Assembly (NCBI RefSeq): GCF_018598185.1
Contig: NZ_JAHESC010000034.1
Location: 24,172-88,171 of the forward strand
Length of the DNA: 64,000 nucleotides
Direction: 5' to 3'
Source: Dawidia soli
Lineage (GTDB): Bacteria; Bacteroidota; Bacteroidia; Cytophagales; Cyclobacteriaceae
The translations under genes and the position numbers were made by a program. Numbering within the stretch: position 1 is the first letter of the stretch; each line of letters begins with the position of its first letter. Below the pieces are notes generated by a model, which was not told where the DNA came from, ran no database searches, and saw only the letters and a program-made list of their open reading frames with translations. Positions 8,452 through 16,859 of the stretch are shown here, one piece after another.

Positions 8452-11015
8452 TGGAATATTATATCAAGCTGAAGCGCACGGTGCGGCCGGTGTTCCGCGA
8501 CCGCTGGGTGTGGTCGATGGCCTGGCGCGATGCACGGCATAACTTCTCGCGCCTCTTTCTGTTCGCGGCTTCGCTCATTACCGGGATCACGGCCGTGGTG
8601 GCGCTGGACTCCTTAAATCGCACGTTGCAGGGTGACATCGATCGCAATGCGAAGGAACTGCTGGGCGCCGACTTTGCGGTGAGCGGTGATAAGAAATTCG
8701 GGAGCGAGCTGCAGGCGTTGTTCGACTCGACGGGATTACCACAGGCATCGGAAGCCGACATGGCGTCGATGGTGTTGTTTATGCGGTCGAACGAGTCGCG
8801 GTTGATCCGTCTGGTGGCGTTGACCGAAGGTTTTCCGTTCTATGGGAAGGTGGAGACGCAACCGGCGAATGCCGCCGCGCAGCTGCAACGCGGGCGGTAT
8901 GCGATGCTGGATGCGTCGCTCGCCACGCAGTTTGAGGTGAGCTCGGGTGATTCGATCCGGGTGGGGAACAGCGTCTTTACGGTGGCGGGGGTAGTCGATG
9001 AGATCCCCGGTGGCGGCGGATTGATGAGCACGTTTACGCCGTCGGTCTATATCCCACTGCGCGAGCTGGATTCCACGGGCCTGGTGCAGTATGGCAGCCG
9101 GGTGACCTATAAACGGTATTTTAAAACGGCGAACGATGCCGGTGCCAAACAGTTGGAAGAATCGCTGGGGCCTATCGTAAAGCAACGGGGATATTCGTTT
9201 GACACGGTGCAGTCGCGGAAGGAAGGGCTGGGGGAAGGCTTTATGTCCATCTACCGGTTCTTTTCGTTGCTGGGCTTTTTGGCGCTGATCCTGGGTTGCA
9301 TCGGTGTGGCCAGCTCGGTGCACATCTATGCCGGCGAGAAGCGCGAGGAAGTGGCGGTGCTGCGGTGTATCGGTTCGTCGGGATGGCAGGCGTTCAATAT
9401 ATACTTTATCCAGATCTTTGTGCTGGGGGTGATCAGCAGTGTGATCGGTTCGGTGCTGGGCATCGGCATTACGCAGGCGTTGCCGTTGCTGTTGAAAGAT
9501 ATCATTCCCTTTGAGGTAGGCTTTACCTTTTCGTGGAGTCCGCTGATCCTGGGGTTGTTGCTGGGTACGCTGGTGTCATTCTTATTCTCCTTGTTGCCGC
9601 TGGTCGCGGTGCGCTTTGTGCCGCCGCTGACGGTACTGCGGGCGCAGCCGGGTACGGCGCCGCGGCGTTCCAAGACGCAGCTGGTGGCGATGGCGCTGAT
9701 CGGGTTGTTCCCGCTGGCGTTTGCCGCCTGGCAGACCCGGAGCTGGCTGACGGGTACGTTCTTTTTCCTGGGATTGCTGGGGGCGTTGCTCGCGCTGACC
9801 GGAGTAGCCCTGGCGTTGCTCTGGGCGGTGCGGCGGTTCTTCCCGACGAACGCGGGCTTTGTGCTGCGGCATTCGCTGTCGAGCTTGTTCCGGCCGAATA
9901 ACCAGACGCGGGTGCTGCTGGTCACGATCGGGCTGGGCGCCCTTATCATCTCCACGCTGAACGTGATCCAGGAGAGCATGCTCTCGCAGGTGGAGTTCAC
10001 CGGGCAGGAGAATCAATCGAATACCATTCTCTTTGATATTCAACGCGAGCAGCGGGACGGTGTGATCCAGCTCATGCAGGATCACCAGCTGAAGGTCAAC
10101 CAGGTGGTGCCGATCATTACCTGCCGCCTGCGCGAGGTAAAGGGCAAGACGGTGGAGAGCCTGACGGCCGATACGACGCGGCAACGGTCCAACTGGGCGC
10201 TGACGCGCGAGTACCGCATAACCTATCGCGATACGCTGACACGGTCGGAGGAGCTGTTGAAAGGAGAGGTGCAGCACAAGAAGGCGGGCCGGGACTCGGT
10301 GTGGGTGACGGTGTCGGAAGATGTGGCGGAACGGCTGGCGATCACGATGGGCGACTCGCTGGTGTTTGACATGCAGGGTGTTCCCATGACGGTATACCTG
10401 GCCGGCGTGCGCAAGATCGACTGGCCGAAGGATCCACCCAACTTCATCTTTGTGTTTCCGACGGGCGTATTGGAGGATGCACCGCAGATCTACGTTACTT
10501 CGACGCGCATCACGGACCGGCAACAGGCCGGTCGCTTTCAGCAGCAGCTGGTGCAGCAGTATCCCAACGTATCGCTGATCGACCTGCAGCTGATCCTGGG
10601 CACGATCAACAAGCTCTTCAACGATCTGGGACTGGTGATCCGCTTCCTGGCCTTGTTCAGCATACTGACCGGCTTGATCGTGCTGGCGGGCGCTGTGATC
10701 AATAGTAAGTTTATACGGAAGAAGGAGAATGTGCTGTTGCGCACGATCGGGGCGCGCACGCGTCAGATCACGATGATCACGTTGATCGAGTATGCGTGGC
10801 TGGGGCTGTTCTCGGCCTTGACGGGCATGGTCCTGTCGCTGGGCGGCGGCTGGTTGTTGACGAAGTTCTTCTTTGAGATCACGTTTGCTTTTGATTGGAT
10901 GGAGCTGTTATTGATCGGTGGTGGGGTGATCCTGCTGACGATGGTTATCGGATGGTGGAACTCGCGTGATGTGATTAGTGCTCCGCCGTTGCAGATATTG
11001 CGGGGAGAGGGGTAG
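8448..11015 (+). CDS. ybbP: ABC transporter permease, FtsX-family (YbbP-like)
   Basis: 855 residues. Layout is the long FtsX/YbbP type: an N-terminal membrane helix (about 35-55), a large periplasmic domain (about 60-260), three helices with an FtsX-type core (about 275-400), two helices forming the middle pair (about 410-460), a second periplasmic domain (about 500-720) and a second FtsX core with three helices (about 730-850). The first codons overlap the ATPase gene. The related E. coli YbbP is about 800 residues. Predicted role: with YbbA, moving a lipid-like or hydrophobic substrate out of the inner membrane. The substrate is not known. Confidence 0.9.
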   Translation: MMEYYIKLKRTVRPVFRDRWVWSMAWRDARHNFSRLFLFAASLITGITAVVALDSLNRTLQGDIDRNAKELLGADFAVSGDKKFGSELQALFDSTGLPQASEADMASMVLFMRSNESRLIRLVALTEGFPFYGKVETQPANAAAQLQRGRYAMLDASLATQFEVSSGDSIRVGNSVFTVAGVVDEIPGGGGLMSTFTPSVYIPLRELDSTGLVQYGSRVTYKRYFKTANDAGAKQLEESLGPIVKQRGYSFDTVQSRKEGLGEGFMSIYRFFSLLGFLALILGCIGVASSVHIYAGEKREEVAVLRCIGSSGWQAFNIYFIQIFVLGVISSVIGSVLGIGITQALPLLLKDIIPFEVGFTFSWSPLILGLLLGTLVSFLFSLLPLVAVRFVPPLTVLRAQPGTAPRRSKTQLVAMALIGLFPLAFAAWQTRSWLTGTFFFLGLLGALLALTGVALALLWAVRRFFPTNAGFVLRHSLSSLFRPNNQTRVLLVTIGLGALIISTLNVIQESMLSQVEFTGQENQSNTILFDIQREQRDGVIQLMQDHQLKVNQVVPIITCRLREVKGKTVESLTADTTRQRSNWALTREYRITYRDTLTRSEELLKGEVQHKKAGRDSVWVTVSEDVAERLAITMGDSLVFDMQGVPMTVYLAGVRKIDWPKDPPNFIFVFPTGVLEDAPQIYVTSTRITDRQQAGRFQQQLVQQYPNVSLIDLQLILGTINKLFNDLGLVIRFLALFSILTGLIVLAGAVINSKFIRKKENVLLRTIGARTRQITMITLIEYAWLGLFSALTGMVLSLGGGWLLTKFFFEITFAFDWMELLLIGGGVILLTMVIGWWNSRDVISAPPLQILRGEG

Positions 11016-11103
11016 TGAGTCAGTGTGAGTGTGAGAGCGAGCACGCTTACGCTGTTTTAGCCCTTCCGTTGGTCGGAAGACCTGAACCAGGAGCCGAACA
11101 CAA

Positions 11104-11460
11104 AAGCCCTGAAGGGCGTAACAATCACGCACGGGCTTTGCCTGGAATTGTTGTTGCGCCCTTACAGGGCTTTGCCTTTCCGTATACCTTTACCCCAGGC
11201 CTTCAGCCTGGGCTAGTATGTTGCGCCCCTACAGGGCTGTGTTTGCCTATACGCGAAATCGGGTGCTTTTTAATTAATCCCAAGAGTACGTTAATTTGTT
11301 CTTCATTCCGGTCAGCCCTGAAGGGGCGAGATATAATAGCCCGGGCTGAAGCGATAGCGCAGGCCCGGGTAAACAACGTGGAATATATAGTAAGCCTTGA
11401 AAGGACGTAACAACTTCGGGGTACGCACATACCCGAATTGTTGCGCCCTTTCAGATTCTG
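11104..11460. repeat. Array of palindromic intergenic repeats
   Basis: The 494-base gap between 11015 and 11510 holds no credible gene; it is built from related palindromic units. AGCCCTGAAGGGCGTAACAA (11105) is answered in reverse by TTGTTGCGCCCTTACAGGGC (11151), TTGCGCCCCTACAGGGCTG (11221) by CAGCCCTGAAGGGGCGA (11313), and GCCTTGAAAGGACGTAACAA (11393) by TTGTTGCGCCCTTTCAG (11438). Inner stems include CCCAGGCcttcaGCCTGGG (11194) and GCCCGGG...CCCGGGT (11339-11370). Similar CCCTGAAGGGGCG elements are scattered in other Bacteroidota genomes, to my knowledge without an agreed function. Confidence 0.75.
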
Positions 11461-11509
11461 TCTTTTGCTGGCATTCCAATCCTCAACTGCCGCGGCAAGC
11501 GGCGTGGAA

Positions 11510-12370
11510 CTATTTGTTTTTGGCGGTGGTGAGGGCTTCGGTGAGGAGTTTGATGTATTCGTCGAAGTTGCGCTCGGTGGCCAGTTTGAGGCCGGCTTCG
11601 GCGGCGGTGATGGCGGCGGCTTTGTTGCCTTTGCGTAGGAGGAAGCGGGATTCGAAGAGGTGGTAGGCTGGGTTGGTGGGTACGTCGGCTTTTGCTTTTT
11701 TGATCCAGGCCAGGGCTTTGTCGGCGTCTTTGTTGTTGGTGTAGTAGTATTGGATCGCGTTGAAGTATGCCAGGTTGGTGTTGTGCTCGGCGTTCATCAG
11801 CGCTTCGATCGTGGCGGTGATCTTGGCGTCGTCGTCGACGGTTATTCGTGCCGTGACGGTGGTGTGATCCCAGATGATCTGCAGGTCGGCGGAGCTTGAT
11901 GTGGCGTTCGCGAACTGGATGGTGAAGGTTTCCTGCTTGTCGTGAATGGCTGTCGGTTTTACCGTGAACCGCAGCTGGTCGTTCTCTGCGTTGTAGCGAT
12001 AGGCGCCCCATTCTTTGACGGCTCTGTTTATTATGATGGTCCACTGGTCTTTGCCGGGTATGGTGAACAGGGAATAGGTTCCGGCGGGTAGGTTGTGGCC
12101 TTCCAGTTTTACGTCTTCGGAGAAGGTGATCTCGGTGGCGGTATTCGCGCCGGTGCGCCACACGATGCCGTAGGGTACCAGGCCGCCATAGATGACGCGG
12201 CCTTTTACGTTGGGGCGAGAGTATGTCACGATGGCGTGGCCGAGGCCGATCTCCTGGTCGATTGTTTGTGTAGCGCTGGGGTTGGGCAGGCCGGGGATCT
12301 GGGCGTGGGTGTTTGGGGGGATTGCGGCGAGTAGGAGGAGGGTGATGAAAAGGATGTGTTTTGCTTTCAT
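11510..12370 (-). CDS. DUF2911 domain exported protein
   Basis: 286 residues. A signal peptide (MKAKHILFITLLLLAAIPPNTHAQ) is followed by the DUF2911 domain (about 28-170), recognisable from the phrases VTYSRPNVKGR, IWRTGANTATEI, GTYSLFTIPG and WGAYRYNAEND. The C-terminal third (about 185-286) is helical and TPR-like (TNLAYFNAIQYYY, ADKALAWIKKA, AAITAAEAGLKLA). DUF2911 proteins are common in Bacteroidota and have no agreed function. The ATG at 12370 starts the signal peptide; an earlier in-frame codon at 12445 would add 25 residues with no conserved character. Confidence 0.85.
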   Translation of the reverse strand: MKAKHILFITLLLLAAIPPNTHAQIPGLPNPSATQTIDQEIGLGHAIVTYSRPNVKGRVIYGGLVPYGIVWRTGANTATEITFSEDVKLEGHNLPAGTYSLFTIPGKDQWTIIINRAVKEWGAYRYNAENDQLRFTVKPTAIHDKQETFTIQFANATSSSADLQIIWDHTTVTARITVDDDAKITATIEALMNAEHNTNLAYFNAIQYYYTNNKDADKALAWIKKAKADVPTNPAYHLFESRFLLRKGNKAAAITAAEAGLKLATERNFDEYIKLLTEALTTAKNK

Positions 12371-12414
12371 AGTTTGTTTCGATTGTGTGTCTGTATAGGG
12401 CGCGGAGTTATAGG

Positions 12415-12517
12415 CCGGTCTGGAGACCGGCACAATGGCGGGCACAAGTCTCGCCCGCGGCGGGCTAAGACTCGCGCCAGGTGCAGTGGGTGTAGGGGTG
12501 TAGCCCCTACACCCACT
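12415..12517. repeat. Cluster of intergenic palindromes
   Basis: Three hairpins lie in 100 bases between two minus-strand genes: CCGGTCtggaGACCGG (12415-12430), AGTCTcGCCCG..CGGGCtaAGACT (12448-12473) and a perfect 14-base stem AGTGGGTGTAGGGG/CCCCTACACCCACT with a 5-base loop (12485-12517). The last one overlaps the TAG stop of the DUF1223 gene and could end its transcript. The phrase AAGACTCGCGCCAG occurs again at 54942-54955, so this is a dispersed repeat. Confidence 0.65.
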
Positions 12518-13289
12518 ATATGTTTAGTGACGTTCTCGTTACAGTGGTAACGGAACCGTTGTATGTGTTTTGTATAAATCCGATGACCTCCCAGTCGCGG
12601 GGATTGAAGTCCGGTGGTGCTTCGATCACCTTCGTGCCTTGCTGACCGGCTTTGAGGTTGACGGTGGTGAGCGTTCGCACGATCTGGGCGTGCGTCAGTG
12701 TTCGCCCTTCATTCTCGCCGCGGATGATCTTATTGACGGCATGTTTTTGCACCAGGGCGATCAGGAGCTCGCAGGCGTTGGTTTTGCCGGTGGCCTGGTA
12801 TTTCACCGTCAGGGTGCGGTTGTTTTGTGTTACCTGGAGGTCGAGCGTCGCATCGGTGGCTGCTGTCAGGGCCTGCCGGATGTCTTCCTGTAAGGTGGCG
12901 GCATCCCAATGCAGGCGTTCGTTATTGCCGTTGACGACGATCTGAGGTGTATAGAGGGAGCCGCTTTGCAGCCGGCGGGCATACGTTCTCTGGCGTTCTG
13001 AAAACGATGGGTCGCTGAATTTGTCTTTCCATCCCAGGCGGTTCCAGTAGTCGACGTGATAGGCTAATACGTAGACGGGTTTGTCTTTTGCCCCGGCTTG
13101 AATTTTGGCCAGGATGTCATCGGCGCGGGGGCAGCTGGAGCATCCTTCGGAGGTGAACAGCTCCAGCAGGGCAAAACCTTTGGCACCGATAGGTGTGCTG
13201 TGCGTGAATGGGATGGATGTCGTGAAGGCGGCCAGGCTGATGAAGAGTGCGATTCCGACACCGGCTATGATTACGTTCGTGGATCTCAT
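12516..13289 (-). CDS. DUF1223 thioredoxin-like exported protein
   Basis: 257 residues. A membrane/signal segment (MRSTNVIIAGVGIALFISLAAF) precedes a thioredoxin-like domain with ELFTSEGCSSCPRAD (a CxxC pair at about residues 49-52), then VDYWNRLGWKDKFSD and YTPQIVVNG, which are hallmarks of the DUF1223 family. DUF1223 proteins are periplasmic and presumed to act in thiol-disulfide exchange, though this is not proven. The ATG at 13289 begins the signal segment; the upstream extension to 13409 is proline-rich and not conserved in character. The stop codon lies inside a perfect hairpin. Confidence 0.85.
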   Translation of the reverse strand: MRSTNVIIAGVGIALFISLAAFTTSIPFTHSTPIGAKGFALLELFTSEGCSSCPRADDILAKIQAGAKDKPVYVLAYHVDYWNRLGWKDKFSDPSFSERQRTYARRLQSGSLYTPQIVVNGNNERLHWDAATLQEDIRQALTAATDATLDLQVTQNNRTLTVKYQATGKTNACELLIALVQKHAVNKIIRGENEGRTLTHAQIVRTLTTVNLKAGQQGTKVIEAPPDFNPRDWEVIGFIQNTYNGSVTTVTRTSLNI

Positions 13290-13421
13290 ACGTGTTGTTT
13301 GTTGCTTTCTGATCCAAAAATACGGGCTTGCCGGGGGCAGGTTCGGTGGAAACGGGCGAGGTGGACAAAACCGTGCGCCAGCCGGACATTTGTAACGGCC
13401 GGCAAGCAAGCAGCTGGTCGA

Positions 13422-13441
13422 CCTGCCTACCGGCAGGCAGG
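13422..13441. repeat. Short palindromic repeat
   Basis: CCTGCCTACCGGCAGGCAGG is a near-perfect palindrome in the gap before the large T9SS protein gene. Related CTGCCTACCGGC text is present at 30458-30470, within another palindromic element. Confidence 0.45.
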
Positions 13442-13577
13442 CCGATTGCCACCGGTTGTCTACGAGGCGGCCGTTGATGTGGATGATATTTGTTACCTTG
13501 GTAGGAGGCCGGGGTATCGGTCCATCGTGCGTATGAGAATATTTTTCCGTGGGTTGGAGGGTGTATACAAGTACCGG

Positions 13578-16500
13578 ATGGTACGGTGGTGGGTCTCCGC
13601 CTTGTTATGTCTGCTGGTTTTTACAACGGTGCGGGCCACTGATCCGCTTCCGACGCCTGCGGCGAGCATCCACTTTATCGAGAACAAACATCAGTGGCAT
13701 GCCGGCATTCTCTTTGGCGCGCCGGTCGAAGGCGGTTATCTCACCTTTCAACGCGATAAGCTTCAGTTTCTTTTTCAAGGGCGGAGCGCTGCCCCCGCGA
13801 AACACATCAAGTCTGAACACCGTGTGCCCGACGGGCACGTTGCCGACGACGGGCATCACCTGGTGCCGGCCACGAACGCGCATGTTGTAGACGTGATATT
13901 TGTGGGGGCCAATCCGTTGACGTATGTAGCCGGGGAGGAGAAGGTGGTGACGCAATACAACTATTTTCTGGGCGACGACCCGGCGCGGTGGGCTTCCGGT
14001 GCTGCCGCGTATAGCCGGGTGCGTTATCACGACCTGTACTGCGGCATCGACCTGGTCTATGGCTCGCAGGATGGGCGTATGAAATATGAATGGATCGTAT
14101 CGCCGATGCAGGATCCGTCGGCGATCGCGTTGCGCTATACGGGGGCCGACGAGGTGTCGATCGTCAACGACAGTTTGTACGTTCGCACCTCGGTCAACGA
14201 AGTGTGGGAGCTGAAGCCGTATGCATACCAGGAGATCCACGGCCGGCGCACACCGGTGCCGTGCCGGTATACCTTGCGCGGTCAGGTGGTGGGGTATGAT
14301 TTCCCGGAGGGATACAACCCAGCCTATACGTTGGTGATCGACCCGGCGCTGGTATTTTCGGGGTACTCGGGCTCGACGGCCGACAACTGGGGCTTCACGG
14401 CAACCTACGATACCCTGGGCCATGCGTATTCCGGGGGCATCGTTGAAAACGTTCCGGGATTGCAGTACCCGGTGACACCCGGCGCGTTTGAGGTGACACA
14501 CCAGGGAGGAAATTGGGATATCGGTCTGATGAAGTTCGATTCGGCCGGAACGGCGATGTTATATGCCACCTACCTCGGCGGCGACGGTGTGGAGACTCCG
14601 CAAAGCCTCGTGGTGAACCATGCCGGTGAGCTGGTGGTGCTGGGCGTGACGAGCTCGTCGGATTTTCCGGTGTCGAACAGCTCGGCCTTCCAGGAGGGGT
14701 TGGGCACGGAGCCGATCGGTGGCATTGATTTCTCGACAGGGGTTGACTTGTTCGTCGCCAAGCTGAGCGGCGACGGCAGCCGGCTGTTGGCGGGAACGTA
14801 TGTGGGCGGCTCCGAGCCAGACGGTATCAATGACAATATCCTGAACCGGAACTATGGCGATGCTTTGCGCGGAGACATTATTGTCGACGCCAACGATCTT
14901 GTCTATTTCGCATCGAGCACGTATTCGACCGATTTCCCGGCCGTGAATAGCGGGACGACGCATGGAGGCGGGCAGGACGCAGTGTTGGTAAAGCTCACGT
15001 CCGATCTGTCGGGCATTGTCTGGAGCCGTTTCATCGGAGGCAGCGGTATGGACGTGGCGTATTCGCTGGAGCTGGACCCTGCCGGTAACGTCTTTGTGGC
15101 GGGAGGTACGAACGGAAGCCTGCCCGGCATGAATGGTTTCCGCAGGACTTCGTGGGGCGGCATCGACGGTTGGGTGATGTCCTTTACGGCGGCGGGCGCC
15201 ATGCGCAACGGCACGTTTGTGGGCACATCGGATACGGATCAATGTTATTTTGTGGACCTGGATCAGAACGGTGATGTGTATCTCTTCGGCCAGACCACGG
15301 GGCGCTACCCGGTCAGTAAGCGGCAGCAGGTGTACTACAACGCCAACAGCGGACACTTTATCCAGAAGCTCTCCAACACGCTGCGCGATACGTTGCTTTC
15401 GACGGTGATCGGCAAAGGCGGGTTCTTACCGGTCCTTTCGCCCACGGCGTTCCTGGTGAGCGAATGTGGATTTATCTACCTGAGTGGTTGGGGAGGCGAG
15501 ATCAACGGTACCAGCACCACGGGGTTGCAGACTACTCCGGACGCTTACGAACGGGTGGGGCACGGTCACGATTTTTACCTGATGGTATTGAGCGGCGATG
15601 TGCGAACCTTGTTATACGCAACCTTCCTGGGCGGGACTGTTTCGCAGACACACGTAGACGGCGGCACCAGCCGGTTTGATAAGCAGGGCGTGGTGTATCA
15701 TGCAGTATGCGCCGGCTGCCGCGGGTTCTCGGATTTTCCGGCGGAGAATGTGCCGGAGGCGCATCGCACCAACCGAAGCAGCAATTGTAATAATGCCGTC
15801 TTTAAGTTCGACCTGTCGCAACTGCGGGCGGCGGTGCGCACCAATACCGTGGACTTCAGTCACCCCGGGGTGAATAAGATCTGTATTCCGGACGAGATCG
15901 TGTTCGAAAATTTCAGCTATGGCGGCAAGGTATATGAGTGGGATTTTGGCGACGGTACAACGTTGACGACAACAAACACGGATCCGATCGTACACCGATA
16001 CAAAGAATCTAACCGGCGCTATACGGTGTGGCTAAAGGCCCTTGCGCCCGAGACGTGTAAAGGCGTCGACTCCATGTCGGTCTATGTGGATGTATTTGAT
16101 GCACAAGCCCGGGTTCAGGACAATGACGATCTTTGCGCGGGCACGGAGTATACGCTCCAGGCCAGCGGTGCCGCGGTGTATTCCTGGCGGAGCGCCGACG
16201 GCAGCTTTACGTCAGCGTCACCCTCGCCGGTAGTGATGCCCGCCGATACCACGGTATATTATCTGACCTACACCGAGGTGAGCGGGTGCATGGGCAGGGA
16301 CACGGTGCAGTTGAATGTGGTGCCGCTGATCCGGGCGGAGTTTACGCTGGACCGCATCACCGATTGTTTTTCTCAGCCCGTAGTGCACGTCATCAACCTG
16401 ACCGATAGCCTGGTGGCTACGGATGAGCTGTATTTCGACATGGGTGATAGCACCCTGTGGGATCTGACGGATTTTACCCATCGGTATAAGGATGACGGTA

Positions 16501-16859
16501 CGTATATCGTAAAATTAATTGCCGCCCGGCAAGCGGGCGACAGCACCTGTGTCACCGAGCAATCACAGCCGGTAGATATTTTTACGCTGAAGGTGCCGAA
16601 CGTCATCACGCCCGATGCTTCGCCGGGCCAGAACGACACGTTTGTGATCGGATATGGCCAGACGCCGTCGCAGTCGCCGGTCGATGTGGGCTATCCTGTG
16701 GCAGTGAAGATCTTTAACCGGTGGGGCAATCTTCTCTATGAATCTTCCGACTACAAGAACGACTGGAACGGCAGCGGCCTGGCCTCGGGCACGTATTTCT
16801 TTGAAGTGACCGTACAAGGTCACGCCACCTGCAAAGGGTGGGTGCAGCTACTCCGTTAA
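13578..16859 (+). CDS. Large T9SS type B cell-surface protein with PKD domain
   Basis: About 1093 residues. A signal peptide (MVRWWVSALLCLLVFTTVRA) is followed by a domain starting FIENKHQWHAGILFGA and ending with the YEWIVSPMQDPSAIALRY region, typical of the N-terminal domain found in gliding-associated surface proteins. Then come SBBP-like beta-propeller units (YATYLGGDGVETPQS, AGTYVGGSEPDG, WSRFIGGSGMDVAYS, YATFLGGTVSQTHVDG). A PKD domain has the WDFGDGTT signature (around residue 800), with a second PKD-like segment after it. The C-terminus (NVITPDASPGQNDTF, VKIFNRWGNLLYES, WNGSGLASGTYFF) is the gliding-associated type B sorting domain. The upstream ATG at 13533 is an alternative start. 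Predicted to be secreted by T9SS and attached to the cell surface. Confidence 0.85.
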   Translation: MVRWWVSALLCLLVFTTVRATDPLPTPAASIHFIENKHQWHAGILFGAPVEGGYLTFQRDKLQFLFQGRSAAPAKHIKSEHRVPDGHVADDGHHLVPATNAHVVDVIFVGANPLTYVAGEEKVVTQYNYFLGDDPARWASGAAAYSRVRYHDLYCGIDLVYGSQDGRMKYEWIVSPMQDPSAIALRYTGADEVSIVNDSLYVRTSVNEVWELKPYAYQEIHGRRTPVPCRYTLRGQVVGYDFPEGYNPAYTLVIDPALVFSGYSGSTADNWGFTATYDTLGHAYSGGIVENVPGLQYPVTPGAFEVTHQGGNWDIGLMKFDSAGTAMLYATYLGGDGVETPQSLVVNHAGELVVLGVTSSSDFPVSNSSAFQEGLGTEPIGGIDFSTGVDLFVAKLSGDGSRLLAGTYVGGSEPDGINDNILNRNYGDALRGDIIVDANDLVYFASSTYSTDFPAVNSGTTHGGGQDAVLVKLTSDLSGIVWSRFIGGSGMDVAYSLELDPAGNVFVAGGTNGSLPGMNGFRRTSWGGIDGWVMSFTAAGAMRNGTFVGTSDTDQCYFVDLDQNGDVYLFGQTTGRYPVSKRQQVYYNANSGHFIQKLSNTLRDTLLSTVIGKGGFLPVLSPTAFLVSECGFIYLSGWGGEINGTSTTGLQTTPDAYERVGHGHDFYLMVLSGDVRTLLYATFLGGTVSQTHVDGGTSRFDKQGVVYHAVCAGCRGFSDFPAENVPEAHRTNRSSNCNNAVFKFDLSQLRAAVRTNTVDFSHPGVNKICIPDEIVFENFSYGGKVYEWDFGDGTTLTTTNTDPIVHRYKESNRRYTVWLKALAPETCKGVDSMSVYVDVFDAQARVQDNDDLCAGTEYTLQASGAAVYSWRSADGSFTSASPSPVVMPADTTVYYLTYTEVSGCMGRDTVQLNVVPLIRAEFTLDRITDCFSQPVVHVINLTDSLVATDELYFDMGDSTLWDLTDFTHRYKDDGTYIVKLIAARQAGDSTCVTEQSQPVDIFTLKVPNVITPDASPGQNDTFVIGYGQTPSQSPVDVGYPVAVKIFNRWGNLLYESSDYKNDWNGSGLASGTYFFEVTVQGHATCKGWVQLLR

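Noticed and set aside
11015..11430. Open frames in the gap after the ABC permease
   Set aside because: They only translate the palindromic repeats; no start context or motif.
13098..13577. Longer start for the T9SS type B protein
   Set aside because: The upstream frame overlaps the DUF1223 gene on the other strand and is not a signal peptide.
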